64,000 bases of DNA from Lysobacter antibioticus HS124 (GCF_000336385.2 NZ_HG424458.1:1-64000), one strand, 5' to 3'; numbered from the stretch's first letter, positions 47,689 to 57,002 are shown. The notes: generated from the letters alone by a model not told the origin. Translations and numbers: made by a program.

Positions 47689-48417
47689 TTATCCGCGCAG
47701 CGCCCGCACCAGCGCCCGTACCCGGGCTTCGTCGCTCTGCACCCAATCCGCCGACAGGCCGGGCAGATCGTCGTTGCGATGGCGCATCGCCGAGCGTCGC
47801 GGCGCCTTGGCCGAGGCGTGCACTTGTTCGACGCCGCAACGCTGCGCCGTGGCGACGATGTTGTCGGCGGTGAGGCCGGCCCCGGCCATCAGCGCGATGC
47901 GTCCGGCCGCCTGAGCGACCAGCGCGGCGATGCGCGGCGCGCCGGCGACCGCGTCGGCCGCGCCGCCCGAGGTCAGGATGCGTTCGCAACCCAGCGCGAC
48001 CGCCGCGTCCAATGCGCGGCCCTGATCGGCCGCCGCATCGAAGGCGCGGTGGAAGGTGACGCCCAGCGGGCCGGCGGCGGCGATCAACTCGGCGCACACC
48101 GCGGTATCCACTTCGCCGTCGGCGTCGAGCGCGCCGATCACCACTCCGTCGCACCCCAGCCGTACGCAGGCTTCCACGTCGGCGCGCATCGCCGCGCGCT
48201 CATCGGCGGAGTAGAGAAAATCGCCGCCGCGCGGGCGGATCAGCACGTACAGCGGAATCCGCAGGCGATCGCGCGCGATCGCGATCGCGCCGTAGGACGG
48301 GGTGGTGCCGCCCTCGCCCAGGTTCTCGCACAGCTCGACCCGGTCGGCGCCGCCGGCCTGCGCGGCCAGCGCGGAGGCCAGCGAATTGGCCGAGATTTCC
48401 AGCAGCTTGGCGCCCAT
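47689..48417 (-). CDS. cutC: CutC family TIM-barrel protein
   Basis: CutC proteins were named for copper homeostasis in E. coli, but that role is disputed and no reaction is firmly assigned. The 242-residue product shows the family hallmarks LEISANSLASALAAQAGGADRVELCENLGEGGTTPS, cited here in part as GADRVELCENL and GGTTPS, then IRPRGGDF and TFHRAFD, and LTSGG near the middle. The start at MGAKLLE is taken from family length. It lies eight bases downstream of the glycosylasparaginase gene, hinting at a role linked to amino-sugar or glycan breakdown; that is inference. Confidence 0.92.
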   Translation of the reverse strand: MGAKLLEISANSLASALAAQAGGADRVELCENLGEGGTTPSYGAIAIARDRLRIPLYVLIRPRGGDFLYSADERAAMRADVEACVRLGCDGVVIGALDADGEVDTAVCAELIAAAGPLGVTFHRAFDAAADQGRALDAAVALGCERILTSGGAADAVAGAPRIAALVAQAAGRIALMAGAGLTADNIVATAQRCGVEQVHASAKAPRRSAMRHRNDDLPGLSADWVQSDEARVRALVRALRG

Positions 48418-48424
48418 GCCGGCC

Positions 48425-49450
48425 TCAGGTCTGCTCGGTCGTGTAGACCGAGCGCGCGTCCCGCAGCGCGTCGCGCCTGCCCGCGTCACAGACCGCATAG
48501 ACGAAACCGCGGTGCAGAGCGTGCGCGCCGACCTCGCCGTGCTTGTTGATCGCCAGGAAACAGACCTGCAGGGTCTTGCTGGCCTGCGGCCGCTTGCGCA
48601 CCACCCGCTCGATCGCCTCGCGGCAGGCCTCGTCCGGGCTGCGTCCCTGGCGCATCAGTTCGACCACCAGGAAACTGGCGGCGTTGCGCAGCATTTCTTC
48701 GCCCACGCCGGACGCCGTCGCCGCACCGACCTCGTTGTCGACGTACAGCCCGGCGCCGACGATCGGGCTGTCGCCGACCCGGCCGCGCAGCTTCCAGGCC
48801 ATGCCGCTGGTGGTGCAGGCGCCGGCCAGCTTGCCTTGGCGGTCGATGGCCAGGATGCCCAGGGTGTCGTGGTTGCTCTTGTCGCCGGGCTTGGCGTTGT
48901 CCAGGCGCTCGGCGTTGATCACCGGCTGATACTTGGACGTCTTGCGCCACTCGTTCCAAGCCGCGCGCGCCTTGTCGGTCAGCAAGGCTTGCTTGGGAAA
49001 CCCCTGTTCGATCGCGAACTGCTGCGCGCCGGCGCCGACCAGCAACACGTGCGGGGTACGTTCCATCACCCGCCGCGCCACGCTGACCGGATGGGCGATG
49101 TCCTCCAGCGCGGCGACCGCGCCGCAGCGGCCGTCGCCGTCCATGATGCTGGCGTCCAGGGTCAGCACGCCGTCGCGATCGGGATTGCCGCAGCGGCCGA
49201 CCGTGCTGTTGCACAGGTCGGCCTCGGCCCAACGCGCACCGGCCTCGACCGCATCGAGCGCGGAACCGCCTGCTTCCAGTACCGGCCAGGCCGCCTGGTT
49301 GGCACCGACGCCGAAATCCCAGGTCGAGACCACGCGGGCACCGTCGCGCAGCGCAGCGCTCGCGCCGCCGGACGCCGGCAGCGCGGCCGGCAAAGCGGCG
49401 GCCGACGCGGCGAGCAAGGACTGTTGCAGGAAACGGCGACGTGACGTCAT
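48425..49450 (-). CDS. N4-(beta-N-acetylglucosaminyl)-L-asparaginase, Tat-exported
   Basis: This Ntn-hydrolase cleaves the GlcNAc-Asn bond that joins N-glycans to peptide. The 341-residue precursor carries a twin-arginine-type leader (TSRRRFLQQSLLAASAAA), so it is likely exported folded to the periplasm. Self-cleavage should occur before Thr196 in SNHDTLGILAID, giving alpha and beta chains. RGRVGDSPIVGAGLY matches the substrate pocket of the family. The ATG at MTSRRR is chosen because it places the RR motif correctly; an in-frame ATG eight codons upstream exists. First gene of the operon with cutC. Confidence 0.92.
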   Translation of the reverse strand: MTSRRRFLQQSLLAASAAALPAALPASGGASAALRDGARVVSTWDFGVGANQAAWPVLEAGGSALDAVEAGARWAEADLCNSTVGRCGNPDRDGVLTLDASIMDGDGRCGAVAALEDIAHPVSVARRVMERTPHVLLVGAGAQQFAIEQGFPKQALLTDKARAAWNEWRKTSKYQPVINAERLDNAKPGDKSNHDTLGILAIDRQGKLAGACTTSGMAWKLRGRVGDSPIVGAGLYVDNEVGAATASGVGEEMLRNAASFLVVELMRQGRSPDEACREAIERVVRKRPQASKTLQVCFLAINKHGEVGAHALHRGFVYAVCDAGRRDALRDARSVYTTEQT

Positions 49451-50177
49451 GAGGATCAGCGAGCGAATGCGCATAGCGCGGGCCGCCGCCACGCTAGCCG
49501 CCGCCGCACCGCGGCGCAAGCGCACCGCCATCTGCGCCGGCACCGCTCGCGCCAGCGCCGATGCGCGGGCCGGCGCGCCCCGCGGGCCCGAGTTCGACGA
49601 TTTTCGACGCCGTTATGCATCGGCTCGACGCCGCTGCCGACGATCCGGCGCAGCACTCGCATGCTTGGCGCCCTGTCGGCAACCACGCCGTCCGCGACCT
49701 GCGCGGCCGCCGTTGCGCCCGGCCGGCCTGTGTATCGACGAAGGCTGCATCGACGAACAGCGGATTCGCTGAAAGACGGCATGGTCCTGCGATTCGGCGA
49801 CGGCGACTGGATCGATTCCTACCTGTACCGGTTCTATATCGAACGATGGATCAAACCCTCGCCGCCGTCGGCGGAGGACGTCACCGCCGGCTGCGCATGG
49901 GCGCATGGGCGCATGCGCATTCGCATTCGCATGCATCGCCGACGGCTGCAGCGCATCGCGCGAGGGCGAGCCGACTCGACGACCACCACGTTCGGCCGCG
50001 GGGTCTCGATCGCGCAACGGCATGCCGGTGGTCGCGACCTCCTGCAAGACCTGGGGCCCCATCGCCCGCAACGCGGCATGCAGCTCGCCGATCGGCTTGT
50101 CGGCCAAACCGATAGCCCCGACGACGACCGAGCGCCTCAGTTAATCGGAAAGAAAATAGCGCTGGAGCCCAATCAAT

Positions 50178-50390
50178 ATGTGCCGAATAATTAATTACTT
50201 ACTCGATCACAAATACGCCACCGTGCGCTGGCGCAGGGAAATAATAGACATCAATGACTATTCAGTAGAAATTCATATGACCAAATTTGACAAGATCGGC
50301 GTGCGCCCTGACCCAGCCTCTTCAACGAGCAATGTCGATCTAATAAATGCCATTAATTTCAAATTAAAGTGCGCACTTCTTCAACCATAA
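50178..50390 (+). CDS. Possible 70-codon ORF in AT-rich DNA
   Basis: The frame encodes MCRIINYLLDHKYATVRWRR and a further 50 residues. Base composition differs sharply from the genome, so it is either foreign DNA or a chance frame in a promoter region. No ribosome-binding site and no family were recognised. Confidence 0.2.
   Translation: MCRIINYLLDHKYATVRWRREIIDINDYSVEIHMTKFDKIGVRPDPASSTSNVDLINAINFKLKCALLQP
50367..50378. promoter_or_regulatory. 12-bp palindrome upstream of tssA
   Basis: AAGTGCGCACTT is a perfect palindrome in the AT-rich region, 187 bases before the tssA start. It could be a regulator site for the secretion cluster; no known regulator was matched. Confidence 0.35.
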
Positions 50391-50564
50391 GCAATAAATC
50401 AACCAAGTTCATCACTAGCTAACAATATACATTCAGCCTCATGAAGGGTGATTTGCGTCGCATTCGTCCACCCCGTCGCACTCATTGCCGAGCCGACACC
50501 GCGATTGTTATCCATACCAACAGACGACCGATTGCTCGATCACGGCGCGGACAGGGGAAAGGAG

Positions 50565-51614
50565 ATGTCGCTTCACGACGGCAGCGAGTGGAATACGCTG
50601 ATCAACGAACATTCCCGCTCGGACTCCCCGTGCGGGGACGACTTGGAATATGACGAGGAATATCTGCATATTCTCCGCCTCGCCGCCGGCCGCGAGGAGC
50701 GCCAATCCGGCACGGCGGTCATTCCGGCCGAGCCGCCGGACTGGAACGAGGTCGAACGGCGCGCACTGCAGCTCAGCGCGCGCACCAAAGATCTGCGCAT
50801 CGCCCTGCTGATCGCACGGGCCAAGCTGGAATGCGAGGGGGTGCCGGGGCTGGCCCAAGGCTTGGAACTGACCGCCGCCTGGCTGGACCGCTACTGGACC
50901 GAACTGCATCCGCGCCTGGACGCGCTCGACGAGCACGATCCTCTGCCGCGCCTCAACGCCGTCGCCGCCTTGAACGCGCCCGAAGGGATGGTGCGTTCGC
51001 TGCGCAATGCAACGCTGTTGCGCGACCGGCGCGGCGCTACGGTCAGCGTCCGCGACGCTGCAGCCGCCATCGCGCTGGTCAACTCGACCGCCGTGGCCAC
51101 TACCGAACAGGGCATGCTGATCGGGCAACTGCGCCGCGCCCACGCCGACGGCCAAGCCGACATCGCCGGCATTCCGGCCGTACTGGCGTCGCTGGCGCGG
51201 ATAAAGGCCCGCTTCGCGCTCGAACTCGGCACCGGCTTCATTCCCGATTTCGGCGCGATCGAGCAACCGCTGCATGCGATCGAAACCGCTTGCGCCGTTG
51301 CCGACGAATCGCCGGCTTCGATCGCCGCCGACGCCGTCGCGAACTGCGAGAGCGAAATCGCCGCCGACGCCGCCGCGGCGCCGTCCAACGCCGCGCTCTT
51401 GCAGCTGCGCTCGCGTCGCGACGTCGCCACGGTGCTCGAGATGGCGAGCGCCTACCTCGAACGCCACGAACCCAGCCACCCCGCTCCGCTGCTGATCCGC
51501 CGCGCGCTGCGGCTGATGGACATGAGCTTCTACGACATCGTGCGCGAACTCGCCCCGGCCTCGCTGGCCCAGATCGAAACCGTCGCCGGCATCGCACCCG
51601 CGCCCGCCGACTGA
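50565..51614 (+). CDS. tssA: Type VI secretion protein TssA (ImpA family)
   Basis: TssA proteins coordinate priming or capping of the contractile T6SS tail. The 349-residue product has the N-terminal ImpA_N-type domain (NTLINEHSRSDSPCGDDLEYDEEY), a middle helical part and a short C-terminal region ending SFYDIVRELAPASLAQIETV, typical of the family. The ATG at MSLHDG is preferred over one 39 codons upstream in poorly coding AT-rich DNA; GGGGAAAGGAG precedes it. It leads a same-strand row of nine further T6SS genes. Confidence 0.93.
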   Translation: MSLHDGSEWNTLINEHSRSDSPCGDDLEYDEEYLHILRLAAGREERQSGTAVIPAEPPDWNEVERRALQLSARTKDLRIALLIARAKLECEGVPGLAQGLELTAAWLDRYWTELHPRLDALDEHDPLPRLNAVAALNAPEGMVRSLRNATLLRDRRGATVSVRDAAAAIALVNSTAVATTEQGMLIGQLRRAHADGQADIAGIPAVLASLARIKARFALELGTGFIPDFGAIEQPLHAIETACAVADESPASIAADAVANCESEIAADAAAAPSNAALLQLRSRRDVATVLEMASAYLERHEPSHPAPLLIRRALRLMDMSFYDIVRELAPASLAQIETVAGIAPAPAD

Positions 51615-51668
51615 CCGGCGCTCGTACCGCTCCACCCCGCCCTTTCAAGCCGAACCAGAGGAATCGCC

Positions 51669-52241
51669 GTGGTCAACACCAACGTCAAGAAGGGACTCAA
51701 GCAAAAGTCCGGCGGCCAGAAATTCATCGGCCGCAATCGCGCGCCGCGCGTCCAGATCGAGTACGACGTCGAACTGTACGGCAGCGAGCGCAAGGTCGAG
51801 ATCCCCTTCGTGATGGGCGTGATGGCCGATCTGGCCGGCAAGTCTAAAACGCCGCCGAAGAATTTGGAACAACGCCAGTTCCTGGAAGTGGACGTCGACA
51901 ATTTCGACGAGCGGCTCAAGTCAGTGGCGCCGCGCGTGGCGTTTCAGGTGCCGAACAAGCTCACCGAAGGCGACGACCTCCTGGTCGACGTCACCTTCGA
52001 AAGCATGGACGACTTCTCGCCCGCCCAGGTCGCGCGCAAGGTCGAGCCGCTGAGCCGCCTGCTCGAAGCCCGTGTGCAGCTGGCCAATCTGTTGTCCTAC
52101 ATGGACGGCAAAAACGCCGCCGAAGAACTGATCGCGCGCGCGCTGCGCGAACCGGCGCTGCTGGCGGCCCTGGCCAATGCGCCCAAGCCCGCGGCCGCTG
52201 TCGATGCCTCCGCGCCCGCCGGCGACGACAGCGTCGACTGA
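51669..52241 (+). CDS. tssB: T6SS contractile sheath small subunit TssB (VipA)
   Basis: TssB and TssC polymerise into the contractile sheath around the Hcp tube. The 190 residues include the diagnostic RVQIEYDVELYG and VEIPFVMGVMADLAG stretches and the C-terminal helix (VEPLSRLLEARVQLANLLSY). The extra Ala/Asp-rich tail is variable in the family. It starts with GTG after AGAGGA, 54 bases past tssA. Confidence 0.97.
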   Translation: MVNTNVKKGLKQKSGGQKFIGRNRAPRVQIEYDVELYGSERKVEIPFVMGVMADLAGKSKTPPKNLEQRQFLEVDVDNFDERLKSVAPRVAFQVPNKLTEGDDLLVDVTFESMDDFSPAQVARKVEPLSRLLEARVQLANLLSYMDGKNAAEELIARALREPALLAALANAPKPAAAVDASAPAGDDSVD

Positions 52242-52285
52242 ACCACGCACCGCTGCGCCACCGCCGCTGAGCCAGGACACCGCCG

Positions 52286-53806
52286 ATGAAGACCCAGACC
52301 CAATCGATCGAGAAGAACGCCGTCGCCCAGGCGGCGCACGCCGCCGACGCCCTGCAGGCGGACGACTTCTCCAGCCTGCTGTACCGCGAACTGCGACCCA
52401 AGACCGATCAGGCCAAGCAGGCCGTGGAAAGCGCTGTGCGCACGCTCGCGCAGCAGGCGCTGGAGAACACCGTCACCGTGTCCTCCGACACCTACCAGAC
52501 CGTGCAGGCGATCATCGCCGAGATCGATCGCAAGCTGTCCGAACAGATCAACGCCATCCTCCACCACCCGGAGTTCCAGCAACTGGAATCGGCCTGGCGC
52601 GGCCTGCACTACCTGGTCAACAACACCGAGACCAGCGAGACCCTGAAGATCCGCTGCATGCCGATCAGCAAGAAGGAACTCAGCCGCGTGCTCAAGCGCT
52701 ACAAGGGCATCGGCTGGGACCAGAGCGCGATCTTCAAGAAGATCTACGAAGAAGAGTACGGCCAGTTCGGCGGCGAGCCGTTCGGCTGCCTGGTGGGCGA
52801 TTTCTACTTCGACCACAGTCCGCAGGACGTGGAGACCCTGGGCGAGATGGCCAAGATCGCCGCGGCCGCGCACTGTCCCTTCATCGCCGGTGCGTCGCCG
52901 GCGGTGATGCAGATGGACTCCTGGCAGGAACTGGCCAATCCGCGCGATCTGACCAAGATCTTCCAGAACACCGAGTACGCCTCCTGGCGCAGCCTGCGCG
53001 AATCCGAGGACTCGCGCTACATCGGCCTGGCCATGCCGCGCTTCCTGGCCCGCCTGCCCTACGGCATCCGCACCAGCCCGGTCGACGACTTCGATTTCGA
53101 AGAGGACACCGAGGGCGCCAGCCACGGCCGCTACGCCTGGATCAACTCGGCCTACGCGATGGCGACCAACATCAACCGCTCGTTCAAGTCCTACGGCTGG
53201 TGCACCTCGATCCGCGGCGTCGAATCCGGCGGCGCGGTCGAAAATCTGCCGACCCATACGTTCCCGACCGACGACGGCGGCGTGGACATCAAATGCCCCA
53301 CCGAGATCGCGATCAGCGACCGGCGCGAGGCCGAACTGGCGAAGAACGGCTTCATGCCCTTCGTCTACCGCAAGAACTCCGATTTCGCCGCCTTCATCGG
53401 CGCCCAGTCGCTGCAGCGTCCGTTCGAATACACGGATGCGGAGGCGACCGACAACGCCAAGCTGTCCGCGCGCCTGCCCTACCTGTTCGCCTGCTGCCGA
53501 TTCGCCCACTATCTGAAGTGCATCGTCCGCGACAAGGTCGGCGCATTCCGCGAGCGCACCGAGATGGAGACCTGGCTCAACGACTGGATCATGGGCTACG
53601 TCGATGGAGACCCGGCGAATTCGTCCCAGGACACCAAGGCCCGCAAGCCGCTGGCCTCGGCCGAAGTCATCGTGGAGGAAGTCGAAGACAACCCTGGCTA
53701 CTACAACGCGAAGTTCTTCCTGCGCCCGCATTACCAGCTGGAAGGCCTGACGGTTTCGTTGCGGTTGGTGTCCAAGCTCCCCTCGCTGAAGGAAGGCGTC
53801 GCCTGA
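52286..53806 (+). CDS. tssC: T6SS contractile sheath large subunit TssC (VipB)
   Basis: This 506-residue sheath component contains the hallmark LESAWRGLHYLVNNTETS, the conserved FGCLVGDFYFDH region and the C-terminal YYNAKFFLRPHYQLEGLTVS strand that interlocks neighbouring subunits. The start at MKTQTQS follows tssB by 44 bases. Its partner is TssB; ClpV, encoded further down, recycles the contracted sheath. Confidence 0.98.
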   Translation: MKTQTQSIEKNAVAQAAHAADALQADDFSSLLYRELRPKTDQAKQAVESAVRTLAQQALENTVTVSSDTYQTVQAIIAEIDRKLSEQINAILHHPEFQQLESAWRGLHYLVNNTETSETLKIRCMPISKKELSRVLKRYKGIGWDQSAIFKKIYEEEYGQFGGEPFGCLVGDFYFDHSPQDVETLGEMAKIAAAAHCPFIAGASPAVMQMDSWQELANPRDLTKIFQNTEYASWRSLRESEDSRYIGLAMPRFLARLPYGIRTSPVDDFDFEEDTEGASHGRYAWINSAYAMATNINRSFKSYGWCTSIRGVESGGAVENLPTHTFPTDDGGVDIKCPTEIAISDRREAELAKNGFMPFVYRKNSDFAAFIGAQSLQRPFEYTDAEATDNAKLSARLPYLFACCRFAHYLKCIVRDKVGAFRERTEMETWLNDWIMGYVDGDPANSSQDTKARKPLASAEVIVEEVEDNPGYYNAKFFLRPHYQLEGLTVSLRLVSKLPSLKEGVA

Positions 53807-53846
53807 GACGCCATTGCAAGCAATCACTCACTGAAGAGGAAACGAA

Positions 53847-54329
53847 ATGGCAATCGACATGTATCTGCGCGTCGACGGCGTCGTCGGCGAAGCCAAAGAC
53901 GCCAACCACCGCGGCTGGAGCAACGTGCGCTCCTATGCCTGGGGCGCCAAGCAGCCCGGCAGCATGGCCACCGGCTCCGGCGGCGGCACCGGCAAGGCCA
54001 GCTTCAACGACCTCAAGGTCACCGCGGTGATCGACAAGGCCTCGCCGGCGATCCTCAAGTACTGCGCCAACGGCCGCCATCTGCCGTCGGTCGAGATCTC
54101 GGTATGCAAGGCCGGCGGCACCCAGGTCGAGTACCTGCGCATCACCCTCAACGAAGTGCTGGTGACCGCGGTCGAGCACAACGCCGATCACGACAGCGAC
54201 GCGATCCTGATGGACTACACCTTCCAGGCCGCCAAGGTCACCAAGCAGTACTGGGAGCAGACCGACCAGGGCACTCGCGGCGGCGAAAGCGTGCTGACTT
54301 GGGACATCAAGCAGAACCGCGAAATGTAA
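53847..54329 (+). CDS. hcp: T6SS inner tube protein Hcp (TssD)
   Basis: Hcp hexamers stack into the tube that carries effectors. The 160-residue product has MYLRVDGVVGEAKD at the N-terminus, the typical SFNDLKVTAVIDKASP, YLRITLNEVLVTAV, and ends VLTWDIKQNREM. It lies between tssC (40 bases upstream) and tssE (272 bases downstream). The larger gap after it contains a small hairpin (stem TGGACC, 54390-54407) that might set a higher hcp transcript level. Confidence 0.97.
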   Translation: MAIDMYLRVDGVVGEAKDANHRGWSNVRSYAWGAKQPGSMATGSGGGTGKASFNDLKVTAVIDKASPAILKYCANGRHLPSVEISVCKAGGTQVEYLRITLNEVLVTAVEHNADHDSDAILMDYTFQAAKVTKQYWEQTDQGTRGGESVLTWDIKQNREM

Positions 54330-54601
54330 GTACCGCTGTTTCCGACCCGCACGGCATCGGCCCCCCGCTGCCGCACATGCATCGAAGGCTGGACCGGGTC
54401 GGGTCCAGTGCGTTCCGGGACTCCGGGACGGTGTCGCCGGGCCGCATCTTGCGGCCGCCCCGAAAAGACGGTCGCCGACCGCCGGACCCGATCCGGCGTC
54501 GCCGGAGGCTGCCGTCGGCACCGTTCCGGATCCTGTTTCGCTCCCTCCCCGTCGCTCCATCGCCCTCCCCCATCCGTCCCGCCCTGATCCGAGTCGATCG
54601 C

Positions 54602-55135
54602 ATGAATCCATTGGCGCCAGCACCGACCCCGACCGTTCCGGCCCGCAAGGCCGGCGGCGAGGCCAGCCTGCTCGACCGCCTCACCGATCGCTCGGTCGAG
54701 CGCCAGGGCGCGCCCGACATCGACCCGTCGGCGCCATCGCGGCTGCGCGATGCGCTGCTGCGCGACTTGAGCTGGCTGCTCAACACCAGCAATCTGGAAG
54801 CGGACGTCGACTTCGCCGCGTATCCGCATGCGCGCCGTTCGGTGGTCAATTTCGGCATCAGCGCCCTGGCCGGCAGGCGCATGTCCGAAGTCGAGTGGGA
54901 AGACATCGAACGCACCTTGCGCGCGGCCATCGTCGGCTTCGAACCACGCATCTGCGCCCGCTCGTTGCAGGTGCGCTGCCTGTCGGAAACCGGCCCGCGC
55001 GCGACCGGAAACGTACTGAGCTTGCTGATCCAGGGCGACGTGATATCGCCCGACCGCGCCACCGCCTTCTCGTTCCGCTCCGAGATCGACCTGGAAAGCG
55101 GTCATATTTCCCTGCGCGCACAACGGGCCGAGTGA
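54602..55135 (+). CDS. tssE: T6SS baseplate protein TssE (gp25-like)
   Basis: TssE, homologous to phage T4 gp25, seeds sheath assembly at the baseplate. The 177-residue protein has a variable Pro/Ala-rich leader, then LLDRLTDRSVERQG, the gp25-type VVNFGISALAGRRMSE and ERTLRAAIVGFEPRICARSL. The ATG at MNPLAPAP was chosen since the long frame before it lies in poorly coding sequence after hcp; a later start is possible. tssF begins two bases after the stop. Confidence 0.95.
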   Translation: MNPLAPAPTPTVPARKAGGEASLLDRLTDRSVERQGAPDIDPSAPSRLRDALLRDLSWLLNTSNLEADVDFAAYPHARRSVVNFGISALAGRRMSEVEWEDIERTLRAAIVGFEPRICARSLQVRCLSETGPRATGNVLSLLIQGDVISPDRATAFSFRSEIDLESGHISLRAQRAE

Positions 55136-55136
55136 C

Positions 55137-57002
55137 ATGGACGCGCGCCTGTTGCACTACTACAACCGCGAGCTGGGCTATCTGCGCGAACTCGGCGCCG
55201 AGTTCGCGCAGCTCCATCCCAAGGTCGCCGGACGGCTCGGCCTGGGCGAGGGCGAAAGCGCCGACCCTTACGTCGAACGCCTGCTGGAGGGCTTCTGCTT
55301 CCTGACCGCGCGCATCCAGCTGAAGATGGATGCGGAGTTCCCGCGCTTCTCGCAGCGCCTGCTCGACGTGGTCTACCCCGGCTATCTGGCGCCGACGCCG
55401 TCGATGGCCATCGTCGCATTCGAACCGAATGTGCGCGAAGGCAATCTGCGCGCCGGCTTCACCCTGCCCGCCGGCACCGCCGTGCAGGCCAAGCCCGACA
55501 ACGAACGCCAGACCGCCTGTGAGTTCCGGACCGCTCATGCCGTCACCATGTGGCCACTGCGGCTGAGCGCGGTCTCGTTCTCGGGCGAGCCGGGCGACCT
55601 GCCGCTGGCGGCGCTTGGGCTGGCGCGACGGGTGCGCGGTTGCCTGCGCCTGCGTCTGGAGACCCAGGGCTCGATGCCCTTGCGCGAGCTGTCGCTGGAA
55701 CGCCTGGCACTGCATCTCAGCGGCCCGGACCGCGAGGCCTCGCGCCTGCTGGAATGGCTGCTGTGCCGCACCGTAGCGGTGGTCTGCCACGATCCGGAGC
55801 GCCCGCTGCGCTGGCACCAGGCCCTGGCCGCCGACACGCTGCGCCACGATGGCTTCGACGCCGACGAAGCGTTGCTGCCGACCGGGCCTCGCGGCTTCCA
55901 GGGCTATCGGATTCTGCAGGAGTACTTCGCCATGCCGGCGCGTGGCCTGTTCTGCAGCCTGCATGGGCTCGACGCCGCCATCCAACGCGCGCAGGGCCAG
56001 GCGATGGAGATCAGCGTGCTGTTCGACGCCGCCGACGCCGAGTTGGAGGCGAGCATCGGCACGCATAGCCTGGCCCTGCATTGCACCCCGGTCATAAACC
56101 TGCAGCGCAGGACCAGCGACCGTATTCCGGTATCGACTCAGCGCTACGAACACCACTTGGTCCCGGACCGGACCAAGCCGCTCGACTACGAGGTCTACAG
56201 CGTCGACAAGGTGGTCGGCCACGGCGCCCGAAGCGGCGAGAAGTGGGCGTTCCACCCCTTCTACAGTTGCCTGCGCGACGGCAGCGAGCAGGGCCGGTTC
56301 TTCTCCCTGCGTCGCGAGCCGCGCATCGCCGGTGCGCCCACGCAGGCGACGCAGCACCGCTCCGGCTATGCCGGCAGCGAGGTGTTCCTGAGCCTGGTCG
56401 ATGCGCAGGAAGCCCCGCACGCCGACGATTTGCGTCAGTTGTCGGTGGAGATGTGGTGCAGCAATCGCGACCTGCCGATGCGCCTGCGACCGGCCGAACA
56501 CGGCTTGAGCTTGCGCGTGTCGGCCCCGGTGGCATCGATCCGACTTCTGCACGGCCCGACCCCGCCGCGACCGGCGTTGGCCGAAGGCGAAGCGGCGTGG
56601 CGCCTGATCAGCCATCTCGGCCTGAATCATCTGACTTTGACCGACCTGGACGAGGTTCAGGGCGCGCAAGCCTTGCGCGAACTGCTGGGACTCTATGCCG
56701 GCCGGCCCGGATCGGCGCTGGATCGGCAGATCCAAGGACTGCGGTCCGTGCGCCTGGAACCGGTGCATCGGCCGATGCCCGCGCTCGGGCCGATCGTGCT
56801 GGCGCGCGGCGTGCGCATCGAGCTGAGCCTGGACGAAACCGCGTTCAGCGGCACCAGCCCCTACCTGTTCGGCTCGGTTCTGGAGCAATTCCTGGCCCGC
56901 CATGTGGCCTTGAACAGTTTCGTCGAGCTGGCCTTGCACAGCTTGCAGCGCGGTCCGGTGCACCAGTGGCCGCCGCGGCTGGGACGGAGGCCGGTGGCAT
57001 GA
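55137..57002 (+). CDS. tssF: T6SS baseplate protein TssF
   Basis: TssF forms the baseplate wedge with TssG and TssE. The 621 residues include the N-terminal hallmark LLHYYNRELGYLRELGAEFA, ERLLEGFCFLTARIQLKMD, the YPGYLAPTPSMAIV motif and the long C-terminal region typical of the family. The start follows tssE by one base. Its stop overlaps the tssG start (ATGA), implying coupled synthesis of the two partners. Confidence 0.97.
   Translation: MDARLLHYYNRELGYLRELGAEFAQLHPKVAGRLGLGEGESADPYVERLLEGFCFLTARIQLKMDAEFPRFSQRLLDVVYPGYLAPTPSMAIVAFEPNVREGNLRAGFTLPAGTAVQAKPDNERQTACEFRTAHAVTMWPLRLSAVSFSGEPGDLPLAALGLARRVRGCLRLRLETQGSMPLRELSLERLALHLSGPDREASRLLEWLLCRTVAVVCHDPERPLRWHQALAADTLRHDGFDADEALLPTGPRGFQGYRILQEYFAMPARGLFCSLHGLDAAIQRAQGQAMEISVLFDAADAELEASIGTHSLALHCTPVINLQRRTSDRIPVSTQRYEHHLVPDRTKPLDYEVYSVDKVVGHGARSGEKWAFHPFYSCLRDGSEQGRFFSLRREPRIAGAPTQATQHRSGYAGSEVFLSLVDAQEAPHADDLRQLSVEMWCSNRDLPMRLRPAEHGLSLRVSAPVASIRLLHGPTPPRPALAEGEAAWRLISHLGLNHLTLTDLDEVQGAQALRELLGLYAGRPGSALDRQIQGLRSVRLEPVHRPMPALGPIVLARGVRIELSLDETAFSGTSPYLFGSVLEQFLARHVALNSFVELALHSLQRGPVHQWPPRLGRRPVA

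Larger units (their letters stand above)
49451..50564. other. Gap before the T6SS cluster with degraded coding traces and AT-rich end
   Basis: No intact gene was recognised. Two stretches have gene-like codon use but on opposite strands and without continuation. On plus, 49766-49890 reads LKDGMVLRFGDGDWIDSYLY. On minus, about 50135-50010 reads ADKPIGELHAALRAMGPQVL. They may be remnants of disrupted genes. From about 50140 the sequence turns AT-rich (17 G/C in 60 bases at 50341-50400), and this part probably holds the tssA promoter. Confidence 0.4.

Noticed and set aside
49661-50194. Plus-strand 177-codon frame before the T6SS as a real gene
   Set aside because: Only a central stretch of about 40 codons looks coding; the rest is Arg/His-rich and it ends in AT-rich DNA, so it is treated as possible remnant sequence.
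54104-54601. Longer N-terminus for TssE
   Set aside because: The upstream part of the frame overlaps hcp out of frame and encodes an Arg/Pro-rich, shadow-like stretch.
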